This document shows positions 51,883 to 62,096 of a stretch of DNA of 64,000 bases, in pieces. The notes under the pieces were generated by a model. That model was not told where the DNA came from. It saw only the letters and a list, made by a program, of their open reading frames with translations, and searched no databases. Each line of letters begins with the position of its first letter. Position 1 is the stretch's first letter. Source of the DNA: Streptomyces sp. TRM68367 (GTDB lineage: Bacteria; Actinomycetota; Actinomycetes; Streptomycetales; Streptomycetaceae); NCBI RefSeq assembly GCF_014495685.1, contig NZ_JACTVI010000009.1, positions 98,873-162,872 of the forward strand. Reading direction: 5' to 3'. A program made the translations under genes and the position numbers.

Positions 51883-53733
51883 GTGAGCGGAACGTCCGAA
51901 GGGCCGGCGCCCGCAGGAGACCTCCTCGGGCCGGCCATCACAGAGAGTGAGATCGAGACGCCTCCTCGTGCTGAGTTGCCGCCGATGCTGCCCTACCGTT
52001 CCGTCTTCGCGGCCGCCCCGCTCGCCATGGCCGTCGTGGACCGCGAGGGCGTGGTGGTCAGCGCCAACGACATGCTCGGCGCGCTGCTGGGCATGCCCGC
52101 CGCGGAGTTGGCCGGTGCCGTGGCCGCGGACCTGGTCGACCTGTCGTCCGACGCCCGCACCTGGCACGCCTACCGCGAGGTGCTGCGCGGCCGGCAGGCC
52201 AGGCTGCGCTGCACCCGCCGCCTGAAGAATCCCGACGGGCGCTCGCTGTGGGTGCAGGCGACGGTGGCGCCGCTGCCCGGCGAGGAGCGGGGCGTGCTGC
52301 TGTCGGTCGCGGACATCAGCGCCCGCCGCGAACTCCAGGCCCGGCTGCGGCACTTGCAGATGCACGACCCGGTGACCCGGCTGCCCAACCGCACGCTGTT
52401 CTTCGAGCGCCTGACGGCCGCGATGGAGGCGGAGGCGTACGAGGAGGGCGGCACCGGCCGGATCGGGCTGTGCTATCTCGACCTGGACGGCTTCAAGGCC
52501 GTCAACGACACCCTCGGGCACCGCGTCGGCGACCGGCTGCTGGCGGCCGTGGCCGAGCGGCTGAAGCGGTGCGCCGACGAGGCCGGGTACGCCAGGACGA
52601 ACACGCCGCTGGTGGCCAGGCTCGGCGGCGACGAGTTCGCGCTGCTCGTCGAGGACTCCACGGGCACCGAACAGCTCGCGGAACTCGCCGAGTCGGCCCT
52701 GACGGCGATTCAGGCCCCGTTCGACATCTCCGGCCAGCGCCTGTCGGTGTCGGCCTCCATCGGCGTCGTCGAACGGCACGCCGCCGGCACCACGCCGACC
52801 GCCCTGATGCAGGCCGCCGACACGACGCTGTACTGGGCGAAGGCCGACGGCAAGGCCCGCTGGACGCTGTTCGACCCGGAGCGCAACGCCCACCGTATGA
52901 CCCGCCAGGCGCTGGCCTCCACGCTCCGCCCGGCCATCGAACGCGGCGAGTTCACGCTGGAGTACCAGCCGCTGGTGGGCATGGAGGACGACCGGGTGCA
53001 CGGCGTCGAGGCGCTGGTGCGCTGGAATCATCCTCAGTTCGGCGTACTGACGCCGAATCGGTTCATCGGACTTGCGGAAGAGGACGGCTCGATCGTGCCG
53101 CTAGGCCGCTGGGTGCTGCGCACGGCCTGCCGGCAGGCCCGCCGCTGGCAGCTGGACCACCCGGACGAGCCGCCGATCTTCGTCAGCGTGAACGTGGCGG
53201 TCCGCCAGGTCTGGGACTCCGACCTGGTCGCGGACGTGGCCGAGACCCTGGCGGAGACGGGCCTTGACCCGCACCTGCTCCAGCTGGAACTCACGGAGTC
53301 GGCGGTGATGGGCTCGGCCGGGCGCCCGTTGCAGGCCCTCCAGGCGCTGAGCGAGACGGGTGTGCGCATCGCCATCGACGACTTCGGCACCGGCTACTCC
53401 AACCTGGCGTATCTGAGCCGCCTGCCGGTGTCGGTGCTGAAGCTGGACGGCTCGTTCGTACGGGGCTTCCAGTACGACTACGACGAGAACAACGCCGCCG
53501 GCGCCCGCCCGAACCCGGCCGACGAGGTCGTTGTCGAGGCGATGATCCAGCTCGCCCACCGGCTGGGCCTGACCGTCACCGCGGAGTGCGTGGAGACTTC
53601 CTCCCAGGCCACCCGCCTGCGCCGGATCGGCTGCGACACCGGCCAGGGCTGGCTGTACTCACGGCCGGTGCCGCCGGATCGCATTTCCGAGCTGCTGGGG
53701 GCGCCGGGGATTCAGGCCGTCGGCAAACCGTAG
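51883..53733 (+). CDS. cdgA: PAS-GGDEF-EAL cyclic-di-GMP protein (CdgA-like)
   Basis: 616 residues from the GTG at 51883. PAS at residues 40-150 ([40 protein letters not shown]). The GGDEF domain is intact as [14 protein letters not shown]. No RxxD inhibitory site stands five residues before it. The EAL domain has [67 protein letters not shown] and TVTAECVE, so all metal and catalytic residues are present. It can probably make and degrade c-di-GMP, which controls BldD. The PAS sensor cue is unknown. Confidence 0.9.
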   Translation: MSGTSEGPAPAGDLLGPAITESEIETPPRAELPPMLPYRSVFAAAPLAMAVVDREGVVVSANDMLGALLGMPAAELAGAVAADLVDLSSDARTWHAYREVLRGRQARLRCTRRLKNPDGRSLWVQATVAPLPGEERGVLLSVADISARRELQARLRHLQMHDPVTRLPNRTLFFERLTAAMEAEAYEEGGTGRIGLCYLDLDGFKAVNDTLGHRVGDRLLAAVAERLKRCADEAGYARTNTPLVARLGGDEFALLVEDSTGTEQLAELAESALTAIQAPFDISGQRLSVSASIGVVERHAAGTTPTALMQAADTTLYWAKADGKARWTLFDPERNAHRMTRQALASTLRPAIERGEFTLEYQPLVGMEDDRVHGVEALVRWNHPQFGVLTPNRFIGLAEEDGSIVPLGRWVLRTACRQARRWQLDHPDEPPIFVSVNVAVRQVWDSDLVADVAETLAETGLDPHLLQLELTESAVMGSAGRPLQALQALSETGVRIAIDDFGTGYSNLAYLSRLPVSVLKLDGSFVRGFQYDYDENNAAGARPNPADEVVVEAMIQLAHRLGLTVTAECVETSSQATRLRRIGCDTGQGWLYSRPVPPDRISELLGAPGIQAVGKP

Positions 53734-54998
53734 GCGTCCGCGAGCAGTTCGTAGGAGCGCAGGCGTAGTTCGCCGCGGTGGGCGTGGCTGGTGAGCATCA
53801 ACTCGTCGGCGCCGGTGCGCTTGTAAAGGTCGTCCAGGCCCTCGCGCACCGCGTCGACCGCGCCGTGCACGATGTTCGCGGTCCAGGAGTCGATGAACTC
53901 CCGCTCCATCGGGCTGAATTCGTACGCCTCCGCCTCCTCCGGCGCCGGGAACAGGCCGGGACGGCCGGTGCGCAGCCGGACCATGTTCAGCCCCGTGGCC
54001 AGCACCTGCCGCCGCGCCTCCTTCTCGTCGTCGGCGGCGAGGACGGAGACGCCGATGAGGGCGTACGGCTCGTCCAGCACGGCGGACGGCCGGAAGGACT
54101 CCCGGTACAGGTCCAGGGCCGGGATCGTGTTCTGCGCCGAGAAGTGGTGGGCGAAGGCGAACGGCAGGCCGAGCATGCCGGCGAGCCGGGCGCTGAACCC
54201 GGAGGAGCCGAGCAGCCAGACCGGCGGGCGGTGCGGGGACTGCACGCCGCCCGGCGAGGTGCCCTGGACGGGGCCGGGAACGGCGTGGATCCGGCGGTAG
54301 GGGTGGCCGTCGGGGAAGTCGTCGTCCAGGAACCGGACCAGCTCGGCGAGCTGCTCGGGGAAGTCGTCGGCGCCCGAGTGAGGGAGGTCCGTACGGCGCA
54401 GGGCGGCGGCGGTGGCGCCGTCCGTGCCGGGGGCGCGGCCGAGGCCCAGGTCGATCCGGCCCGGCGCCATGGCCTCCAGCGTGCCGAACTGCTCCGCGAT
54501 GACCAGCGGGGCGTGGTTGGGCAGCATCACGCCGCCCGAACCGAGCCGGATGCGGTCGGTGTGGGCGGCGAGGTGGGCCAGGATCACGGCGGGCGAGGAC
54601 GAGGCGACGCCGGGCATGGAGTGGTGCTCGGCGACCCAGTAGCGGTGGAAGCCGCGGGACTCCGTGAGGCGGGCGAGGTCGACGCTGGTGCGCAGGGCGT
54701 CGCGGGCGGTGCGCCCGGCGCCGACCGTGACGAGGTCGAGGACGGAGAGGGGGACGGGGGCGGTGCCGTGCGCGGTACCGCGGATGCCGTCACCACCGGC
54801 GCCGTGCGCGGTAGCCCGGGCCTCGCCGGGCCCGGTGCCGTCGGGGCGCCCTGCGCCGGGCCTGGTGCCATCGCCACCGGTACCGGGCACGGTGCCGTCG
54901 GAGTGCGTTTCACGGCCGTCGGAGTGCGTTTCCCCGCCGCCGGTTCGGAGAGCTCGCCGGGTGCCGTTTCCGTCGCTTCGGGTGTCCTCTGCCGCCAC
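53712..54998 (-). CDS. LLM-class flavin-dependent oxidoreductase
   Basis: 428 residues from the GTG at 54998, with GGAGG 8 nt upstream. The core has [80 protein letters not shown] and [20 protein letters not shown], an alkanal-monooxygenase-like F420/FMN barrel. The first 70 residues are a low-complexity Gly/Asp/Thr/Arg stretch with repeats of ETHSDG. Its 3' end overlaps the convergent cdgA end by 22 bp, so transcription of both must be balanced or terminated inside. Confidence 0.85.
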   Translation of the reverse strand: MAAEDTRSDGNGTRRALRTGGGETHSDGRETHSDGTVPGTGGDGTRPGAGRPDGTGPGEARATAHGAGGDGIRGTAHGTAPVPLSVLDLVTVGAGRTARDALRTSVDLARLTESRGFHRYWVAEHHSMPGVASSSPAVILAHLAAHTDRIRLGSGGVMLPNHAPLVIAEQFGTLEAMAPGRIDLGLGRAPGTDGATAAALRRTDLPHSGADDFPEQLAELVRFLDDDFPDGHPYRRIHAVPGPVQGTSPGGVQSPHRPPVWLLGSSGFSARLAGMLGLPFAFAHHFSAQNTIPALDLYRESFRPSAVLDEPYALIGVSVLAADDEKEARRQVLATGLNMVRLRTGRPGLFPAPEEAEAYEFSPMEREFIDSWTANIVHGAVDAVREGLDDLYKRTGADELMLTSHAHRGELRLRSYELLADAYGLPTA

Positions 54999-55060
54999 GG
55001 TGGGTGCCTCCTGTCGCGTGCCTGCGGTTCCGCGTGAGCAGAACAGGAGACGGTCTCCGC

Positions 55061-56485
55061 TTATTCCCCGGCGCGTTGTGCTCCGGCGTGCGCCGGGGTG
55101 GCCACCCCGGCCTCGTACAGCGCGTGCGCCACCCGCAGCACCAGGTCGTCCCGGTGCCGGGCGGCCACCAGCTGGAGGCCGATGGGCAGGCCGTCGCCGT
55201 CCGCGCCGACCGGTACCGACGCCGCCGGCTGCTGGGTCATGTTGAACGGGTACGTGAACGGCGTCCACCCCGTCCAGCCCCGGTGGCCGGAACCCTTCGG
55301 CACCTCGGCGCCCGCCTCGAACGCCGTGATCGGCAGGGTCGGCGTGACCAGGAGGTCGTACGACTCGTGGAAGAGGCCCATGCGGCGGCCCAGGTCCATA
55401 CGGACGTCCACGGCGGCCAGGTAGTCCAGCGCCGAGTAGCGGGCGCCGAAGGCGCAGATCTCGCGCAGGCCGGGGTCCATCAGCTCCCGCTGGTGCGGCC
55501 CGAAGTGCTGGGTCACCCGGGCCGCTCCGCTGAACCACAGGGTGTGGAAGGCGTCCACCGGCTCGGTGAGGTCGGGGTCGGTCTCGGTGACGTACGCGCC
55601 CATGTCCGCCAGCCGCTCCACCGCCTGCCGTACCGCCGCGGCGACCGCGGGCCGTACCGCCACCTGGCCGCCCAGGGTCGGCGAGTACGCCACCCGCAGC
55701 CCGTGCACGCCACCCGCCAGCGCCGCCGTGAAGGAGCCCGGCGCCGGGCCCAGCGCCGACCAGTCGCGGGCGTCCGGGACGCCGATGACGTCCATCAGCA
55801 GCGCCGCGTCCGCCGCGTCCCGGGTCATCGGCCCCACGTGGGCCAGCGTCCCGAAGGCGCTCGCCGGGTACAGGGGCACGCGGCCGTACGTCGGTTTCAG
55901 CGCGAAGATGCCGCAGAAGGACGCCGGGATGCGCACGCTGCCGCCGCCGTCCGTGCCCAGCGACAGCGGGCCCGCGCCGAGGGCCACCGCCGCCGCGCTG
56001 CCGCCGCTGGAGCCGCCCGCGGTGCGCGTCGGGTCGTACGGGTTGCGGGTCACCCCGCTGAGCGGCGAGTCGGTCACGCCCTTCCAGCCGAACTCGGGGG
56101 TGGTCGTCTTGCCCAGGAAGACCGCACCGCTCTCGCGCAGCCGGGCCACGGAGGGCGCGTCCTCGTCCCAGCGGCCCTGCTCGGGGACGGCCTTCGAGCC
56201 GCGCAGGGTCGGGGCGCCGCGCAGCAGCAGGATGTCCTTGACGGTGACCGGCACGCCGTCCAGCGGGCCGGCCGGCTCGCCGCGCCGCCGGCGTTCCTCC
56301 GACTCATGGGCGCGGGCGAGGGCGTCCTCGGGGGTGAGGCGGACGAACGCGTTCACCTCCGGCTGGATCTCCTCGGCCCGCTCCAGCGCCGCGCGGGTGG
56401 CTTCCACGGGGCTGAACTCGCCCGTGCGGTAGCCCTCGATCAGCCCTGCGGCCGTGAGCTCGGTGAGCTGGGTCAGCTGGGTCAT
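55061..56485 (-). CDS. Amidase (amidase-signature family)
   Basis: 474 residues. The Ser-cisSer-Lys triad has Lys in [20 protein letters not shown], the Ser pair in [20 protein letters not shown], and the surrounding [21 protein letters not shown]-terminal [20 protein letters not shown] is family-typical. It hydrolyses an amide to an acid and ammonia. It is upstream, with 18 bp spacing, of nothing on its own strand but directly downstream of the hydroxyacid dehydrogenase, so they form one operon. Together with the Ehu importer it could act on an ectoine or amide breakdown product; this is inferred. Confidence 0.88.
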   Translation of the reverse strand: MTQLTQLTELTAAGLIEGYRTGEFSPVEATRAALERAEEIQPEVNAFVRLTPEDALARAHESEERRRRGEPAGPLDGVPVTVKDILLLRGAPTLRGSKAVPEQGRWDEDAPSVARLRESGAVFLGKTTTPEFGWKGVTDSPLSGVTRNPYDPTRTAGGSSGGSAAAVALGAGPLSLGTDGGGSVRIPASFCGIFALKPTYGRVPLYPASAFGTLAHVGPMTRDAADAALLMDVIGVPDARDWSALGPAPGSFTAALAGGVHGLRVAYSPTLGGQVAVRPAVAAAVRQAVERLADMGAYVTETDPDLTEPVDAFHTLWFSGAARVTQHFGPHQRELMDPGLREICAFGARYSALDYLAAVDVRMDLGRRMGLFHESYDLLVTPTLPITAFEAGAEVPKGSGHRGWTGWTPFTYPFNMTQQPAASVPVGADGDGLPIGLQLVAARHRDDLVLRVAHALYEAGVATPAHAGAQRAGE

Positions 56486-56503
56486 CCGCCCTCCCGGGGA
56501 CGT

Positions 56504-57451
56504 TCAGTGTCCGGGTACGTACCCGCGGTCCTTGTCGACCACGTTCACCAGAGGTCTGCCCGCCGCCCAGAGCTCGTACAACTCCACGAACTGGGCGCCG
56601 AGTTCGTCCCGCCAGCCGATCGTGTCGCCGCTCATGTGCGGGGAGACGATCAGGCCGGGGACCTGCCACAGCGGGCTGTCGGGGGTGAGGGGCTCGTGTT
56701 CGAAGACGTCCAGGGCGGACCCGGCGATCCACTGCCTGGTCAGCGCGTCGGCGAGCGCCTCCTCGACGACGAGCTGCCCGCGGCCGACGTTGATGAACCG
56801 GGCGGAGGGCTGCATCACGCCGAACCGGCGGGCGTCGAACATGCCGCGCGTGTCCTCGGTCAGCGGCGCCGCCGCGATCACCCAGTCGGCGCGGGACAGC
56901 AGCCGGTCCAGGTCGTCGGGGCCGTGGATGCCGGAGCGCGGGGTGCGGCCGACGAGCGCGGTCGTAATCCCGAGCGCCCCCAGTGTGCTGCAGATCGCCC
57001 GGCCGATCGGCCCGGCGCCGATCACGCAGGCCCGGGTGCCGGCGACCTTCAGCGACTCGCGGTGCCGCCAGGTCCGCTCCCGCTGGAGCTCCAGGGTGCG
57101 CGGCAGGTCCTTGGCCATCGCCAGGACGAGGGCGGCGACGTACTCGGCGATCGGCCGGTCGAAGACGCCGCGGGCGTTGGTCACCACGGTGTCGGAGGCG
57201 ACCAGCTCGGGACTGAGCAGGTGGTCCACGCCGGCACTCGCCGTGTGCACCCAGCGCGGCCGTGGCCCTTCGCCCGGCCAGGCCTCGCGCACCGCCCGCG
57301 AGGTGAAGTCCCACACGAGCAGTACGTCGGCGTGCGGCAGGTGCTCGGGCAGCGCGGATTCGTCCGTGTGCACGATCCGGGCCCGGCCGGTGAGGCGGCC
57401 CAGACGGGGCGGCGGGTCTGCTTCCAGAACGAGCAGCGTGGGCGTGGTCAT
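56504..57451 (-). CDS. D-2-hydroxyacid dehydrogenase
   Basis: 315 residues. The nucleotide site is RACVIGAGPIGRAICSTLGA and the active-site arrangement is DWVIAAAPLTEDTRGMFDAR, RFINVGRGQLVVEEALADAL, GSALDVFEHEPLTPDSPLWQ and VPGLIVSPHMSGDTIGWRDE, with His in PHMSG. It interconverts a 2-oxoacid and D-2-hydroxyacid with NAD(P)H. It is divergent from the racemase-like pair, with 172 bp between starts, and in operon with the amidase. Substrate unknown. Confidence 0.88.
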   Translation of the reverse strand: MTTPTLLVLEADPPPRLGRLTGRARIVHTDESALPEHLPHADVLLVWDFTSRAVREAWPGEGPRPRWVHTASAGVDHLLSPELVASDTVVTNARGVFDRPIAEYVAALVLAMAKDLPRTLELQRERTWRHRESLKVAGTRACVIGAGPIGRAICSTLGALGITTALVGRTPRSGIHGPDDLDRLLSRADWVIAAAPLTEDTRGMFDARRFGVMQPSARFINVGRGQLVVEEALADALTRQWIAGSALDVFEHEPLTPDSPLWQVPGLIVSPHMSGDTIGWRDELGAQFVELYELWAAGRPLVNVVDKDRGYVPGH

Positions 57452-57623
57452 GAGCAGCCGTTTCTCGGTGTTTCAGCGGTGTTTCCGGCGGCGTTTCCGG
57501 CGCCCTCTGGCGGGCGTCTGACATGCGAGGTTTGACCACGCTCGCACCGAACCCTACCTTCGTCAACACGGGCGTGCGAACGATCCGTTGCCCTACTCCT
57601 TCGCGCGTGAGGCGGTGCCTGCC

Positions 57624-58433
57624 ATGGACGTCTCGTTTCTCGGCGGGCCGGGCCCACAACGTGGTGTCGGCGTCGTCGCCCCCTTCGACTTCGCGCTGGA
57701 CCGCGAGCTGTGGCGCTGGGTCCCCGACGACATATCGCTCCATCTGACACGCACCCCTTTTGTGCCGGTCGAGGTCAGCCTCGACCTCGCCCGGCTGGTG
57801 AGTGAGCACGAGACCCTCGGCGAGGCGGTGCGCACCCTGAACGCCATCTCGCCCGAGGTCATCGGCTACGCCTGCACCTCGGGCAGTTTCGTCGGCGGCA
57901 TCGCGGGCGAGCGCGCGTTGTGCGAGGCGATGACCCGGGCGGGCGCGGTGCCCTCCGTCACCACCTCGGGCGCGCTGCTGGAGGCGCTGGCCGAGCTGCG
58001 CGTGCAGCGGGTGGCGCTGGTGACGCCGTACACCGTGTCGGTGACCCGGTCCCTCGAGCGGTACATGAAACAGGCGGGCGTCACGGTCACCGGGCGCGCG
58101 TACATGGGGCTGACCCGGCATATCTGGAAGGTGCCGTACCGGCAGGTCGCCGACATGGCGCGAAGGGCGGTGCGTGGGACGCGGGGAAAACTGGGCGCCC
58201 CTCCGGAGGCGCTCTTCATCTCCTGCACGAATCTGCCCACGTACGACGTGATCCCGCAGCTGGAGGCCGAGTTGCGGATGCCGGTCATCTCGGCCAACCA
58301 GGTGACGATGTGGGCGGCGCTGCGCCGATTGGGTACTCCCGCGGTGGGGTCGTATCAGGCGCTGACCGATCCGGCGGCGCGGCCCGGTCCCGTATGGCCC
58401 GAAGAAGAGCAGCAGCAGGAAGGCTGGACATGA
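57624..58433 (+). CDS. Asp/Glu-racemase-superfamily protein (maleate isomerase/EutA-like), two Cys
   Basis: 269 residues from the ATG at 57624; the frame is open back to a TTG at 57588. GVGVVAPFDFALDRELWRWV, VIGYACTSGSFVGGIAGERA (Cys84) and FISCTNLPTYDVIPQLEAEL (Cys201) give both catalytic cysteines. VTPYTVSVTRSLERYMKQAG and SANQVTMWAALRRLGTP complete the fold. EutA of ectoine catabolism, arylmalonate decarboxylases and maleate isomerases all look like this. Its stop overlaps the start of a second family member (ATGA), so the pair is probably co-translated and may form a complex. Confidence 0.83.
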   Translation: MDVSFLGGPGPQRGVGVVAPFDFALDRELWRWVPDDISLHLTRTPFVPVEVSLDLARLVSEHETLGEAVRTLNAISPEVIGYACTSGSFVGGIAGERALCEAMTRAGAVPSVTTSGALLEALAELRVQRVALVTPYTVSVTRSLERYMKQAGVTVTGRAYMGLTRHIWKVPYRQVADMARRAVRGTRGKLGAPPEALFISCTNLPTYDVIPQLEAELRMPVISANQVTMWAALRRLGTPAVGSYQALTDPAARPGPVWPEEEQQQEGWT

Positions 58434-59161
58434 CCGCACTCGGATTCCTCTACCCGGGCCACTCGGCCGAGGACGACTATCCACGTATCGAGCAGCTCCT
58501 GGGCAGTGACATCCGGGTGGATGTCGTTCACACGGACATCGGCGAGGACGCGCACCGGGTCGACGCGCTGTGCGAGATGGGCTCGCCGCAGCGGCTGGCG
58601 GCCGGCGTGCAGGAGCTGCGGCACGCGGGTGCCGAGGCGGTGGTGTGGGCCTGCACCAGCGGCAGTTTCGTGCACGGCTGGGAGGGCGCGCACGAGCAGG
58701 TGCGCACGCTGGCCATGGCGGCGGGCATGCCGGCGTCGTCGACGTCCTTCGCGTTCGTGCACGCGGTACGGGAGGTCGGGGCGCGGCGGGTCGCGATCGG
58801 GGCGACCTACCCGGACGACGTGGCGGACCTGTTCGCGGACTTCCTGGCCGCGGCCGGCATCGAGGTGGCCGGCGTCCGGCCCTCCGGCATCATCACCGCG
58901 GCGGAGGTCGGGACGTGGGGCGAGGCCGAGGTGTTCGCCCTCGCCCGCGCGGCCGACCGTCCCGAGGCGGAGGCCCTCCTCATGCCCGACACTGCTCTGC
59001 ACACGGCCGCCCACATCCCGGCCCTGGAGAAGGAACTCGGCAAGCCGGTCCTGACGGCGAACCAGGTCACCGTCTGGGAGGCCCTGCGGCTGACGGACCG
59101 GCGGGTGAACGCGCCGGCGCTCGGAGCGCTGTTCAGCAAGGAGCCGCTCGTGCAGGCGTGA
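58430..59161 (+). CDS. Asp/Glu-racemase-superfamily protein, second paralogue lacking one Cys
   Basis: 243 residues. LGFLYPGHSAEDDYPRIEQL, AVVWACTSGSFVHGWEGAHE (Cys75), IGATYPDDVADLFADFLAAA and VLTANQVTVWEALRLTDRRV align with the preceding protein. Where the latter has Cys201 this one reads EALLMPDTALHTAAHIPALE, without cysteine. A one-cysteine enzyme cannot racemise by the usual two-base mechanism, so it may be an isomerase or decarboxylase subunit, or a partner. It overlaps the upstream stop by 4 nt. Confidence 0.8.
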   Translation: MTALGFLYPGHSAEDDYPRIEQLLGSDIRVDVVHTDIGEDAHRVDALCEMGSPQRLAAGVQELRHAGAEAVVWACTSGSFVHGWEGAHEQVRTLAMAAGMPASSTSFAFVHAVREVGARRVAIGATYPDDVADLFADFLAAAGIEVAGVRPSGIITAAEVGTWGEAEVFALARAADRPEAEALLMPDTALHTAAHIPALEKELGKPVLTANQVTVWEALRLTDRRVNAPALGALFSKEPLVQA

Positions 59162-59255
59162 GGCGGCTTCCGCTGCGCACTGGTGCAGTGAAGCATCCCC
59201 CTGGCGCACTGGTGCGGGGCACGCCCCCTTGCGCACCAGCGCGCCGCGGGTTCGC

Positions 59256-59750
59256 TCACGCCCTCCGGAAGCTCAGCGTCTCCCCCGCCGCCCCGGAGCG
59301 CCACAGGTCGTTGCACGCGCGGGCCATCTCCTCCAGGCCTTCGACGACCTGCCCCCAGACGATGCCGGGGATCCAGCCGACGTCGCCGTTGAGGAGGAGG
59401 TTGTTGCGCTCGTAGAAGAGGGCCAGGTCGACCAGGGTGGTGCCGGCGCGGACATCACGGTCGTAGCCGTAGGACTTGGTCCCCAGTTCCGTACCGGCGA
59501 AGGCGAAGTAGCAGAGGTCGCCGGGGATGGGGGTGACGGTCGGGTTCTCCAGCGGCGGCTCGGCTGGCGCAAAGGGCGGGAAAAGGGCGTAGATCTCGTT
59601 TCGGGCGTATTTGGCGTGGTAGACGTCGCCGCTCAGCGGGAGGGCATCCCACACGGCCTTGCAGGTGAGAGGTGCGCGGTCGTCCAGCAGTTTCGCCGTG
59701 CAGTGGACGTCGCGCTTGGCCAGTGACAGCTCGATGAACCGATCAGTCAT
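59256..59750 (-). CDS. DUF3830-family protein
   Basis: 164 residues from the ATG at 59750. RFIELSLAKRDVHCTAKLLD, APLTCKAVWDALPLSGDVYH, AKYARNEIYALFPPFAPAEP, GDLCYFAFAGTELGTKSYGY and LNGDVGWIPGIVWGQVVEGL. This is the DUF3830 arrangement of a cyclophilin-like beta barrel. The family often neighbours amino-acid or ectoine utilisation genes and its chemistry is not known to me. It is divergent from ehuB with only about 47 bp, so it shares a control region. Confidence 0.75.
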   Translation of the reverse strand: MTDRFIELSLAKRDVHCTAKLLDDRAPLTCKAVWDALPLSGDVYHAKYARNEIYALFPPFAPAEPPLENPTVTPIPGDLCYFAFAGTELGTKSYGYDRDVRAGTTLVDLALFYERNNLLLNGDVGWIPGIVWGQVVEGLEEMARACNDLWRSGAAGETLSFRRA

Positions 59751-59797
59751 GCCCTCCAGGGTGCATACTTCGTGTGCCTTCGGGTAGTCGCGCGCCC

Positions 59798-60742
59798 ATG
59801 GCTCCACCATTTGGGATTCCATCACGAACACAGTCACGTACACCGACACTCAGATCGCGTGCGGACGCCTCGGGGCCCACACGTCGGTCGCTGCTCGCGG
59901 GGGTTGCGGCGCTCGGCGCACTGGGGGCCGCCGGCTGCTCCCGCGTGGCCACCGCTTCCAGTACCGACGGCGGTGACCTGCTGGAGCGGCTCCGGGCGGC
60001 CGGCGTGGCCCGGCTCGGGATCGCGGGCGAGATCCCCTTCGGGTACATCAGTACAGACGGCGAAATGACCGGCGAGGCACCGGAACTCGCGAAGATCATC
60101 TTCAAGCGGCTCGGGGTCGACCGGGTACAGCCCGTGCCGAGCGAGTTCGGCTCCCTGATCCCCGGCCTCAAGTCGCAGCAGTTCGACATCGTGGCCGCCG
60201 GGATGTACATCAACCCCGAGCGCTGCCAAGAGGTCATCTTCTCCGACCCCGACTATCAGATGCTCGACTCCTTCATCGTGCGCAAGGGCAATCCGCTCGG
60301 GCTGCACGACTACAAGGACGTCGTCGAGAAGCGGGCGAAGTTCGCCACCGGAACCGGCTACGCGGAGATCGGCTACGCGGTCGAAGCCGGGTACAAGCGC
60401 GGCGACATCCTCATCGTGCCCGACCAGGTCGCGGGTCTGAACGCGGTGGAGGCCGGCCGCGTCGACGTCTTCGCCGGTACGGCGCTGACCACCCGTCTGG
60501 TGGTGGAGAAGTCCACCAAGGCGGAGGCGACCGAGCCCTTCAAGCCGATCGTCGACGGCAAGCCGCATGTCGACGGGGGCGGCTTCGCCTTCCGGCCGAC
60601 CGAGACGAAGCTGCGGGACGCCTTCAATGTCGAGCTGCACAAGATGAAGCGCAGCGGGGAACTGTTCCGCGTGCTCGAACCGTTCGGTTTCACCAAGGCC
60701 GAGATGACCGATCTGACCGCGAAGGAGCTCTGCGGCGGATGA
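59798..60742 (+). CDS. ehuB: Ectoine/hydroxyectoine-type binding lipoprotein (EhuB-like)
   Basis: 314 residues from the ATG at 59798. A GTG at 59774 lies close behind CATACT and might start a leaderless message. SGPTRRSLLAGVAALGALGA then AAGC is a Tat-type lipoprotein signal. GIAGEIPFGYISTDGEMTGE, SEFGSLIPGLKSQQFDIVAA and GMYINPERCQEVIFSDPDYQ, then SFIVRKGNPLGLHDYKD read like EhuB of ectoine importers, as remembered. It binds the osmolyte or an amino acid for EhuCD. Four genes follow as an overlapping operon. Other amino-acid importers of the HisJ group remain possible. Confidence 0.75.
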   Translation: MAPPFGIPSRTQSRTPTLRSRADASGPTRRSLLAGVAALGALGAAGCSRVATASSTDGGDLLERLRAAGVARLGIAGEIPFGYISTDGEMTGEAPELAKIIFKRLGVDRVQPVPSEFGSLIPGLKSQQFDIVAAGMYINPERCQEVIFSDPDYQMLDSFIVRKGNPLGLHDYKDVVEKRAKFATGTGYAEIGYAVEAGYKRGDILIVPDQVAGLNAVEAGRVDVFAGTALTTRLVVEKSTKAEATEPFKPIVDGKPHVDGGGFAFRPTETKLRDAFNVELHKMKRSGELFRVLEPFGFTKAEMTDLTAKELCGG

Positions 60743-61440
60743 CCTCGGGACTCTGGGAACTCGTACTCAAGGGCGTCTGGGTCACCATCCAGCTGCTGGT
60801 CTTCAGCGCGCTGCTGGGCGCGGCGATCTCCTTCGTCGTCGGCATCGCGCGCACCCACCGGCTGTGGATCGTCCGCTTCCTCGCGGGCTTCTACACCGAG
60901 GTGTTCCGCGGGACCTCGGCCCTGGTGATGCTCTTCTGGGTGTACTTCGTACTGCCGGTCGCCTTCGGCTGGCAGCTGGTGCCCCTGTGGGCGGGCGCGC
61001 TGGCGCTCGGGATGACCTACGGCGCGTATGGCGCGGAGATCGTGCGCGGCGCGCTGAACGCCGTCGACCCGGCGCAGAAGGAGGGCGGGATCGCGCTCAG
61101 CTTCACGCCCTGGCAGCGGATGCGGCTGATCATGCTGCCGCAGGCGGTGCCGGAGATGATCCCGCCGTTCTCCAACCTGCTGGTCGAGCTGCTCAAGGGC
61201 ACCGCCCTGGTGTCGATCATCAACCTGGGCGATCTGACGTTCAGCGCCAACCTGGTGCGGCTCGCGCTGCAGGAGAGCGCGGAGATCTACACGTACATCC
61301 TGGTGATCTACTTCGTGATCGCCTTCCTGCTCACCCGCGTCATGCGCGGTCTGGAGAAGAAGCTGAAGGCCGGGGTCGGCAAGAAGCCGGAGAAGAAGGT
61401 GGCGGCCGTGCGCGTGCCTGAGGCCGGAGGTGTCGGATGA
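60739..61440 (+). CDS. ehuC: EhuC-like polar amino acid/ectoine ABC permease
   Basis: 233 residues, starting inside the ehuB stop (ATGA). Membrane segments include WVTIQLLVFSALLGAAISFV, ALVMLFWVYFVLPVAFGW and IYTYILVIYFVIAFLLTRVM. The EAA loop is GGIALSFTPWQRMRLIMLPQ with AVPEMIPPFSNLLVELLKGT. HisM/HisQ-type permease, partner of EhuD. It ends with an ATGA overlap into the next permease. Confidence 0.88.
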   Translation: MTSGLWELVLKGVWVTIQLLVFSALLGAAISFVVGIARTHRLWIVRFLAGFYTEVFRGTSALVMLFWVYFVLPVAFGWQLVPLWAGALALGMTYGAYGAEIVRGALNAVDPAQKEGGIALSFTPWQRMRLIMLPQAVPEMIPPFSNLLVELLKGTALVSIINLGDLTFSANLVRLALQESAEIYTYILVIYFVIAFLLTRVMRGLEKKLKAGVGKKPEKKVAAVRVPEAGGVG

Positions 61441-62096
61441 ACTGGGACTGGAGCGCGGTCTCCGACTTCATGCCGTACTTCTGGGACGGCCTGCTGGTCA
61501 CCCTGCAGGCGCTGGTCCTCGGCTCGGTGATCTCCTTCGCGGTGGGTCTGGTGTGGGCGCTGCTGATGCGGGTGCCGACCCGCTGGGTGCGCTGGCCGGT
61601 CGGGGTGGTGACGGAGTTCATCCGCAACACGCCGCTGCTGGTGCAGCTGTTCTTCCTGTTCTATGTGCTGCCCGAGTGGGGCGTGACCTTCTCGGCGCTG
61701 ACGACCGGTGTCTTCGCGATCGGGCTGCACTACTCGACGTACACCATGCAGGTCTACCGGGCCGGTATCGAGGCCGTGCCGGTCGGCCAGTGGGAGGCCG
61801 CGACGGCGCTGAACCTGCCGCTGCGGCGGACGTGGAGCGCGGTGATCCTGCCGCAGGCCATCCGCCGGGTCGTGCCCGCCCTGGGCAACTACGTCATCTC
61901 GATGCTCAAGGACACGCCGCTGCTGATGGCGATCACCGTGCTGGAGATGCTCGGTGAGGCTCGCCTGTTCGCCCAGCAGACGTTCCAGTTCACCGAGCCC
62001 CTGACGGTGATCGGCGTGGCCTTCATCGTCGTTTCCTACCTGGCCTCCCTTCTCCTGCGATCCCTGGAGCGACGCCTTGTCCACCGACACCCCTGA
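61437..62096 (+). CDS. ehuD: EhuD-like polar amino acid/ectoine ABC permease
   Basis: 219 residues. FWDGLLVTLQALVLGSVISF, FIRNTPLLVQLFFLFYVLPE, the EAA loop WEAATALNLPLRRTWSAVIL with PQAIRRVVPALGNYVISMLK, DTPLLMAITVLEMLGEARLF. Second permease of the importer. Its end overlaps the ATPase start by 20 bp in another frame. Confidence 0.88.
   Translation: MNWDWSAVSDFMPYFWDGLLVTLQALVLGSVISFAVGLVWALLMRVPTRWVRWPVGVVTEFIRNTPLLVQLFFLFYVLPEWGVTFSALTTGVFAIGLHYSTYTMQVYRAGIEAVPVGQWEAATALNLPLRRTWSAVILPQAIRRVVPALGNYVISMLKDTPLLMAITVLEMLGEARLFAQQTFQFTEPLTVIGVAFIVVSYLASLLLRSLERRLVHRHP

Noticed and set aside
59774..59798. Leaderless GTG start for ehuB
   Set aside because: Plausible from CATACT just upstream, but no -35 element is convincing, so the ATG at 59798 was preferred and the GTG kept as an alternative.
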